A stretch of 64,000 nt of DNA, from positions 62,001 to 126,000 of the forward strand of contig JAVKOQ010000015.1 of assembly GCA_031835245.1 (NCBI GenBank). Reading direction: 5' to 3'. A model generated the notes under the pieces. It had not been told where the DNA came from and ran no database searches. It was given only the letters and a program-made list of their open reading frames with translations. Below, in pieces: positions 56,386-64,000 of this stretch (positions within the stretch are counted from its first letter, which is position 1; the number at the start of each line of letters is the position of its first letter). The DNA is from Balamuthia mandrillaris (taxonomy: Eukaryota; Discosea; Longamoebia; Balamuthiidae). Made by a program: the position numbers and the translations under genes.

Positions 56386-57865
56386 ATGGTGAACAACCGT
56401 CGCTGTCATGTTCGGAACAACCACCTCCGGATAGAGTGCTCCTGGCTCTGGGCGACGTTCCTCACGTTGGTTCTTTTGCTATGCACAACCCAGGCTGCTC
56501 GTTCGTCACCCCTTTCGTCCGTTTTTCGTTTTGCGTTTCCTTCTAACGAACGCACCCATCCACTTTATTAGGGTTGGTTATGCAACCAGCGACCTTTCAG
56601 TGGGTGGAAGTGTTCACCAACGAGCTCAACAGCATAGAAGTGCTGATGCTTAACGTTCATTTCAACCAGCCTATTTATCTGGGGAGAGTTCCTGTTACGA
56701 ACCTTTCGGCGGTTACGGCAGCCAAGCCAATGACTGGAACCCCTGACCAGCTCTGTTGGCCCCCTTTTGGGTGTCAAACGATGAAGCAGTGGATGCTGGC
56801 CATGGAGGGAGTGGTGGAGCTGACTTGCGATGGTGAAAAGCAGTTGTCGTACCCCGTTCCTTCCGGCAACTCGGACAATACCCTGCCGAACTTCTTGCTT
56901 GGAGCACCTCCCACAAAGAACCCTTTGCTCAGCATGTTGGCTGACTTTGGGTAACGCACCTGCCCTGCTAGTGTGCCCCGCTTTTATTTCCTCTCTTGAC
57001 TCTTTTCGTTTGCTTTAGCATATCTTTATCTCTTTTTCACTTTATTCTTAACTTCTCTATAAACGAAAGGTTCTTGCCCGAAGACCCATACCCCGAAGTG
57101 AGGGACAACCAACTGTCCTTCCTTCTGCTGAACCGGCTGCGGCAGGAGGGAGAGGACGTCTTCTACCCCATCACCAACTACGGGCGGCGCTACTTCACCT
57201 CACCGGATGGCAGCACCCCTCCCGCCGCCCTGCAAGAAGGAAGGTGCACCGTGAGGATGACCGTCCGCCCCGACAGCCACGGCGCGCTGGTCAACGTGAG
57301 GGACTCGGCAGGGTTCTTCAGCCCTGTCTTGACCTCCACTTCTTCCTTCAAGCAGGTTTCTCGCTTTCTTCCTTCTCTCTCCTCTCTTTCTCGCTCCTCT
57401 CTCTCTCTCTCTCTCTCTCTCAAAAAAAAAACTGATCAGAACGTAATGGAAGGTGGAGAGCAGCAAGTGCAACTACGAGGCGCTCAAGTTGCGGTCGGAG
57501 GAGCTCAGGGCCTTCATTCTCAACGTGTCGACGGACTCCAGCGAGTTGGACCTGACCTCCGGCGGTGCTTCATGGAACGACCTCGAACGAAGCCTTTGGC
57601 AGGTCGGTGTTTTGTTGATCATCCCTTCTTCGCCTCTCCGAGAAACGTTACGTTACGTTACGCTCACAGCTTCCTTTTTTTTTTTTGGATTAAAGGTGGG
57701 GTACCTCTTCTCCACGGATGAGATGAGCGACTGTGATCGTTTGTTGAACTCTGTGTTGGAGCGGGAGCAAACGAATCAGCTGGTGGACAGCACCGAGTGT
57801 ACCGCTCCCAAAGGAAGCGTTGAGTGGGAGAACGACTCCTGTTGTAATCCCAGGTTTCTATCTCT

Positions 57866-57900
<35 letters not shown>

Positions 57901-60900
57901 GAGTTATTGCTGTACACTGCAGTCTACTGTTCGAGCAGTGTTGTGCTCCAAGACCGGTCCAACGTGCTGTCACGCTGATCACTGGTCTCAAGAAAGAGGC
58001 CGAAGCGGTCGTGGGAGGACAAACCTGTCCCATCTCTGGCGACCTGAACCTCCTTCTCAAGGACTATGTCGCCACCGCTAACGCTGGCATCGACCCACGA
58101 ACCGGGTGTGCAGCCAGTGCTCGCAGGGTTTTATTTCTCACTTTCTCGTTCTTCCTTCTTGCTTCCTTCCTTCTCTCTCTCTTCTTCCTTCTCGTGCTTC
58201 TTCCTCTTCTTCTCATCACTCCAGTACACAGATTGCAAGCGATGGTCTATTCGATGAGTTTCAGGCCTTTACGGACGAGTGCATACAAGCCATCTACGGA
58301 CCCATCCCGCTGTTCAACGGGCCTGCTTGCGAGGAAGATAGCGACTGCTATTCACCTATAGTGGGCGAGAAGCATGGGGTCTGTGACACTGCATTCAGTC
58401 GGTGTTACGTGCCTTGGTTTGACCCTGAACCTGCTTTATGGAATGTACGTTTATGATTCTCTAGCCCTTTTCTTGTTCTCTCTCCTCAATAACTGTTGCC
58501 TTTGCTTCTGCTTATCTATCATCTTTTAGTGTTTTGTGGACCGAATGCAGCCGATAGTCAACCAGTTCATGAGACGACGCTTCGGCCTTCTCGATGGGGT
58601 GGCCATCACACCAGAAGAATTCTACGAAGCCTTCAAGAACAGCGACACCTGGTCGGAGAACTGCATCGGCTACACCTCCTCCCTTTACACTTTCTCCCAA
58701 AACAGCGCTGGAGAGAACGTCTTTCAAATAGCAGACCAGTTTCTTTGCCTGGACGACCGTTACTGCAACTGGAATGCAGCCCTGACGGGAGAGCTGGCCG
58801 ACTTTTTCTGCTTCTTCGAGGAGGGATTCTTTTGTGCCGAATGCTACTCGGATGTGGTTTGCTTCGAAACCAGTCAGGCTGCAACCTGCCTCCTTAATAA
58901 CGTGCTTACCAGGACGGAGTGCAGGGCTAGTAGAGGCTCGTGGAATCCGGACCTGCAGCTTCCTTGCACGTTATTGTCTGCAAGTGGATCTAGGGAGGAT
59001 TGCCTTCCTCCTTCAGTTTGTCCTTCCTTACCGGTATGGGTTTTCTTGTTTCTCTTCTTCGCGTTGCATTCCATATGACAAAGAGTTTATGTTACAGCGA
59101 GGAACAGAGTCGGACCTGAGTAAAACGTACTGCGGGAGACCGTTTTGCTTTTCTACCGACGAGGCCCTTACGCCTGCGCTTTGCCTTGCACGAAATAACC
59201 AGAGCACCGCTTCATGCCCTCTTACGCAAGACGGTGTCACTCACGATGCCTATTACTACTACTGGGACGAGACGTTGGCCAGCGGAAACGGGTTATGCCT
59301 CAAAAACGTGCCTCGCAAGACAGACTGCGAGACAGCCACAGCACCAGAATGGCAGTGGTGGCCGGGACGCCATTACCAAGAAGAACTATATACCAGTCAG
59401 GAGGCCTGCGAGAGAGGAGCATGTTTCGCTCGTGGGAGACGACTGCCCAACAGCGATGGCCTGAACTGTGAGGAGAAGATAGGCTGCACTTCTGACTGCG
59501 CCAAATGCGCATCCACAACTGCTTCCACGCTTTGTTTGTCCAAGGATATTGACCAGGTTTGCGATTGTCAACACGACGGTGGATTTTGGGTGGTTGAAGA
59601 GCAGGTGTGCGTCTATCCAAACCTTCGGACTGAGGAAGAGTGTACTGCTCAAGGATATATCTTTCAGGTTTCCTCTTCGCTTTCTTCTGGTTATCTTTGG
59701 TCGCTCTTTTGTGTCTTTCTGTTCTCATCTTTCTTTGTTTCTTGTTTTTCTGTTTGTTTGTTAACTTTGAGTTTTCTATAAGGGGTGCGACGATCTCACA
59801 ATGGAAGAGTGTGAGGCATGCTATCAATATGGCAAAACTGGAACGGGGGAGTGTATTGGTGGTGACGGCGAGCGATACTATCAGAGCCTGTTGAGCTGTG
59901 CAAGAGGATGGAGAGTTGCCTGCAACGACCAGCAAGAATGTGAGAACAATGGTGGAAGTTGTAACGACGCAGACAGGCGTAACCCTTCCTCTTCGGGATG
60001 TGACTTTAGCGAACGCTTCATCTTTGATGAGTTTTGGTACCGACTGAATTCGCTCGCTTCTCTCTCTCTCTCTCTCTCTCTCTCTTTGAAACATACTAAC
60101 TTTCTAAACACACAGTTTCAGCTCGTGTATATCCAACTTCACGATAACAGAGGAAGGCACGCCCTCCTGTCCAGGTGCCTCCCTTACTAACTCTGGGTGT
60201 AGCTTGTTGGGAGTGAGATCAAGAGAGCAATGCGAGGCAACGGGTATCGGAGAATGGCACACCACTTCTTTTCGACAGCAAGAAACCTGCTTGGCAGAGC
60301 GAGGGTGCGCGGATGAGTTCACCGAGAGCATCAGCATTCTGAGTGCCCGAAATGAGGAAGAGTGCAGCAAGTGTGGAGGAGAACGAAAACCAATCTACAC
60401 CTGGACTCCTGTAATTTTCTTTCTTCATTTCGGTTCACTCCCAATTTTAACTCTCATACTTTCACAAACAAAAAAAACCAGAGCCAATGGCAGCCCTCAA
60501 CGAACAGAGGATTTACGTGGAAGGAACGCACAATAGAGTACTCCAACACGTGGCGTCGCACCCTGGACTACAACCGGTTCAAGGTGTTGGTGTCCCAACT
60601 CATTGCGGATAAGTTGTCGCTGGCCACTCAGACCGAGGCCATGTGCAACTACTTTCCAAGGTTGCAGGCGTTGGAAGCCTTGGCTTGCTCTTGTGCGGGC
60701 GATGGAAGCAAAAGCAAATGCCTGTCGGGACTACGAGGCATTGCAGCAGGCTTGCAGTTCTTTTGCAATGGCATTCCTGATACTTTGCGAGTACAGCTTT
60801 TCCCTCTTTTCTTCTCTCTACTTTTCCTTTTCTCTCTCTTCCTTCTCTCTTCTCCCCTTTCTTGCTCTCTCTCTTCCCTCTCCTTCTCTTGCGTTGCGGC

Positions 60901-62966
60901 CTACCTCCTGAGTTTGATGTACAGACAGGTCCATTGGAAATTGCAGTTATTGAGAAACCGACTGATATCTCATCCATTATTAGTTGTTTTGAAATAGAGG
61001 TTTGCTATTATTTTCTCTTGCTTGGTTGTTTGTCTTCGCTGGTGCAAAGGTCGTCTAACTTTCAAACTAAAAGGTGACTGTTCTTTCCGCGAGTCAATTC
61101 GAGGTTTCTGCGGATGGCAAAAGACTTTCCAGCTCTCTTCTTTCCCAAAGTACATCCGAGCGGGGCAGACGTTCATCAAATCCATATGCCACCATCCTCA
61201 ACAAAAACGGAGTTGTGGTGGGGCAGCTGCTTGGTGATGGTGCCTCTCTCGAGTTTGACGACTCCAAAGTCACAGATAACTTTACTCTATGTGTAGATGG
61301 ACGGGTATTTGCAAACCTCTTTAGTTTATTTTCATTATCTTCAATTGAACTAATAATATAACATGCTTGTCGACAGCCGGATATTTCTAAAGATACAAAC
61401 GCCTTTTCTGTGTATGACTTTGCGCTATATGACAGCGCATCGGATACCTGGACACCGCTGAACGCGAACGTAACTTTGACGGAGCGAGAGGAATCAGGCA
61501 GGGACATCACCGCCTACTGCATCTACACCGCAACGAGCGGTACCTACTTTCCTATATATCGAATGCTAGGCTGGGAAACCGCTGAGAACGATCCTCTTTT
61601 CACGGAGGAAGAGGAGATCGCCTTGTGGATTCTGTCGGCCATCTACTTTTGCATAGCACTGCTGTCTATCGCTTCATTGGCTTACAACTTCAAAAATGGC
61701 TTCTTCCTCATTATTACTGTCCAAAGGGTCATTCTGTTATTGTTAATTATTTTTGCTTTGGGTACATTCTCTCGCTTTCTCTCTCTCTTCATGCAATAAC
61801 ACATTCCCTTGGCATATGCCTCTACTAGTGCGAGGAATCTTTTTGGCCCTTCAACCTAATGAGGAAGTTGAAGACCTATCTGATTGGCTCTTTACCATGT
61901 TTTCTGAACTACCAATGTACATCTTCTTCACTATTTACTCCCTTCTTATATTCCACTGGTACGTTCTCTCTCTCTCTCTTGTATCTGAGTCTCAATTTTC
62001 GTGTCACACAACAGGGTGCACATGGTCTCAGGGAGAGACAACACGTTCTTGGGAGTCATGCGTTATCCCTTTATCATTGTCAACACGCTGGTGTACCTCT
62101 CCTTCATCATAGTACTCATCATCTACGAAGAAGTCATACAGGACGAGGACCAGGACGTGCAGGAAGATGTTAATAGGGCCTATGTTACTGTCATCAGCTG
62201 CGTGGTGGTCATTGTCTTGGTCTTCTTTTGGGCATACGGAGGACGTCTGCTCTACCTTGCCAAAGCTACAGCTCCCAAGAAAGTATTAATACGGGTAACG
62301 TTGGTGCTGCTGACCTGCTCCATAGGGTTGGTAATGCAGTTTACATTCCTGTTGGTCATCACCTTCCGTGGCAGCCTCGACTTTTGGATCACCATCGCGC
62401 ATTACCTCTGCTTCGAGATATTGTCGTGCTTGGCCTTGTTAACCGCTTTGTGGAAGCCTCCCTCAAAGCGAGCCTTCAAGTCGATGCAATCCTCTCGCGG
62501 GCAGGATCACAAAACGACCAGCAAAGAGAAAGGTTACTCCTCGGCCAAAGGAGCAGGGGACAGTGGCTCCGTCGAAGATGGGGGTGGAGCCGCTGCTTCC
62601 TCGGCCGTTAGTGGCGGAGGTGGAGTTGGTGCAGGCAGCAGGTTTGAACGTGGTACGAACATCTCGGAAGCCAGGAGTGGAATAGGTGGTGGTGGCGGGG
62701 CTGGAAGCGCGTTTGGAGGAAGGAGAGGGTCGAGAACGGTAAAGAGACAAGACTTGGTGCAAGACGCCAAGGCACCGACGGAAGTGCGACGGTTTACTCC
62801 CACCGTGAGGAGAGAATTGAAGAGGAAAGAAAACGAAGGACAAGGGGAACCAAGAAACAGAGTGCTCAACACGAGACTCTTTGGTCCGTCCAAGCGTCAT
62901 CTGCTTCAATACCAAGAAGACGAAACGGAAGAAGAAACCTCAACAAGCGAAGAAGGAGAAATATAA
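56386..62966 (+). CDS. Giant Cys-rich extracellular domain joined to a TOM1/THH1-like seven-helix membrane protein
   Basis: Predicted cell-surface receptor. The start ATG at 56386 (exon 1, 56386-56500) gives a signal peptide (ATFLTLVLLLCTTQA) with the first splice just after the cleavage site. About 17 exons follow, roughly 1,700 residues in all. The ectodomain (about 1,300 residues) has many Cys pairs (CNYEAL, CCNPR, CPISGDL, CEEDSDCYSP, CIGYTSS, CFFEEGFFC, CGRPFCF, CDCQHDGGFW, CNDQQECENNGGSC). From about 61615 the hydrophobic segments begin: IALWILSAIYFCIALLSIAS, GFFLIITVQRVILLLLIIF, FSELPMYIFFTIYSLLIFHW, RYPFIIVNTLVYLSFI, VTVISCVVVIVLVFFWAYGG, VTLVLLTCSIGLVMQF and FWITIAHYLCFEI. These fit the seven-helix THH1/TOM1/TOM3 (DUF1084) pattern. 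A Gly/Ser- and Lys-rich cytoplasmic tail ends in acidic residues at 62966. The ligand is unknown; assignment of the 7TM family is moderate. Confidence 0.78.
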
Positions 62967-63032
62967 ATAGAAACGAATATAAAAGAAAAGAAAGTTTTAA
63001 AAATGTATTATGTAAATGCGACAATGTCTCGC
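62967..63032. terminator. Shared 3' end region of two convergent genes
   Basis: A 66-bp A/T-rich stretch separates the stop codons of the receptor gene (plus) and the LamG-like gene (minus). It contains TATAAAAG and an A-rich run ending TTTTAAAAATG. Both polyadenylation sites must lie here or inside the opposite coding region, so the transcripts probably overlap. Confidence 0.5.
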
Positions 63033-64000
63033 TTACAGTTTCAACATGCCAGCAAAGTTCAACGCGACGTTGAGGACTACGCTCTCCTCCGTCTCACATC
63101 CGCTATTGTCATCCTCAAAGGTAGGAGGCAATCCTTCCAATGTAGATATCAGGGACTCCTCCAGCTCCAACGCCCTCGCGTCGGAGAGCTCAGAGCCAGG
63201 GACAAGGTCCAGGTCACCGTGAAGAGTCACCGTCACTCCGTTTTGGCCGTTCACGAAGTCCTCCACGAGGGCCTTTCCGGCATTACACTCATCGAATTGC
63301 ACGTTATGGAGAAGACCAGCATCCACAGCTTGGTTGAGGAGGTTCTCATCGATGGGGATGTTGTAGTAGTTGACCACTCCTTCGGTGAGGGGGTTGGCCC
63401 AGACGCGGAACTCGTCGACGAGGCCGCGCAATCCTCTTCCGAGCTCAAACTTGAGCTCGTTGTTGTTCCGCTCCAGTAGTTCTGCAAATGCCAACAAAGT
63501 GTATTCTATTGGAAACAAACGTGGCGTCAGTATGCGGAAGAGAGAGAGAGAGAGAGAGAGAGGAGCATTTACCCTTCACAGTGTCGCTCAAGGTAGTGGT
63601 AAAGACAGGAACATGTCCAACATAGACGGTGGCCTTGCTAGCGAGACCGTCGATGGCTACGGCAACGTTGGTCCACCTTTCAGGCAGGACGAAGGGCTCT
63701 CCGGTCACAGCAGGATAGATGTAGTCGTTCCAGTCTGACTCAAAGGGTCCCAGCCTGAAACGAAGGTCTCCGTCGGTGTCTGTTCCCATTTGGAAGACGT
63801 TCTCCAAGGTGACAAAGTCGGCGCGCTTGCTCTCCCCAACGGTGAGCAGATCAGGATAGACAGCAATCTGAAGGGTGGCATACAATGGATCGAACTCCTC
63901 ATGGATGCTTGTGTTGACGGCCACAGATACATACTTGGTCTATATGGCCATACCATTGAGTTAGTCTTTGCATGTGGATAGAAAGGGTAACAAAGAAAAG
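63033..64000 (-). CDS. LamG / concanavalin-A-like domain protein, N-terminal part beyond window
   Basis: The last two exons of a minus-strand gene: 63573-63939 and 63033-63481, with the stop at 63033. A further intron begins at 63940 and runs off the window. The sequence shows the beta-sandwich pattern of laminin-G-like (ConA-like lectin) domains: TKYVSVAVNTSIHEEF, LRFRLGPFESDW, WTNVAVAIDG, TVYVGHVPVFT, GLRGLVDEFRVWANPL and a C-terminal Asp/Glu-rich segment. Pentraxin-like endings often read VDEFRVW, as here. The short (GA)n run (63539-63562) lies in the intron between them, sense strand CT. Secretion cannot be judged because the N-terminus is missing. Its neighbour on the other strand is the giant receptor. 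Confidence 0.75.
63539..63562 (-). repeat. (GA)n, sense CT, in the LamG-like gene intron
   Basis: A pure dinucleotide run inside the 63482-63572 intron. It is purine on the plus strand and therefore pyrimidine in the minus-strand transcript. Confidence 0.85.

Noticed and set aside
1-64000. tRNA, rRNA, transposase, reverse transcriptase or integrated viral genes
   Set aside because: I scanned by eye for their hallmark motifs and found none convincing; tRNAscan-SE, Infernal and RepeatMasker would be needed to exclude small or divergent copies.

Overview
The window is nuclear DNA of a unicellular eukaryote. Nearly every gene is cut by short GT-AG introns (mostly 60-120 nt), genes lie on both strands with small gaps, and the products are eukaryotic: a MyTH4-FERM class VII myosin, two RasGEFs, a TRAPP Bet3 subunit, a 4EHP-type eIF4E, a PHD-PHD-FHA chromatin protein, a HEI10-like RING protein and a seven-helix TOM1-like receptor. 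Class VII myosin with SH3 and two MyTH4-FERM units, together with several RasGEFs, points to the amoebozoan/holozoan side of the tree. I infer a free-living amoebozoan, probably discosean-like, but the sequence alone does not prove it. No rRNA, tRNA, transposase or viral gene was recognised.

Layout: 1-9166 (-) class VII myosin, running off the left edge; 10276-13520 (+) PHF12-like PHD/FHA protein; 13638-16553 (-) disordered protein with an unassigned C-terminal domain; 16955-20008 (+) leukotriene-A4-hydrolase-type aminopeptidase; 20100-22487 (-) tandem V4R protein; 22565-25406 (-) RasGEF; 26164-29022 (+) sodium:solute symporter; 29043-31306 (-) mitochondrial PPR protein; 32352-33820 (+) 4EHP-like cap-binding protein; 34010-36399 (+) NDUFAF7-like methyltransferase; 36504-38181 (+) sarcosine-oxidase-type flavoenzyme; 38413-39361 (+) TRAPPC3/Bet3; 39490-40251 (-) single-pass membrane protein; 41103-47355 (+) RasGEF with an N-terminal degenerate Ras domain; 47593-48528 (-) coiled-coil protein; 48765-49992 (+) GhrA-like 2-hydroxyacid dehydrogenase; 50194-51342 (+) GT8-type glycosyltransferase; 51963-53680 (+) saccharopine-dehydrogenase-like reductase; 54005-55256 (+) HEI10/CCNB1IP1-like RING protein; 56386-62966 (+) giant Cys-rich ectodomain joined to a TOM1-like 7TM; 63033-64000 (-) LamG-like protein, running off the right edge.

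The genes do not form a pathway; this is an ordinary mixed stretch of chromosome. Four themes stand out. (1) The 41103-47355 product appears to carry its own Ras fold that has lost most GTP-binding residues, placed directly before the RasGEF_N and CDC25 domains; this is the most novel item here. (2) CT microsatellites in introns always lie on the sense strand, so they report gene orientation. (3) GTCGAC palindromes gather in several promoters, and one promoter holds two interleaved inverted repeats. (4) V4R and Bet3 proteins, both of the NO-signalling/Golgi-transport ligand-binding superfamily, occur in the same window.

Splice sites were placed by hand from reading-frame continuity and family conservation. 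Where exon coordinates are quoted to the base, the exon lengths were checked for phase; elsewhere they are approximate.
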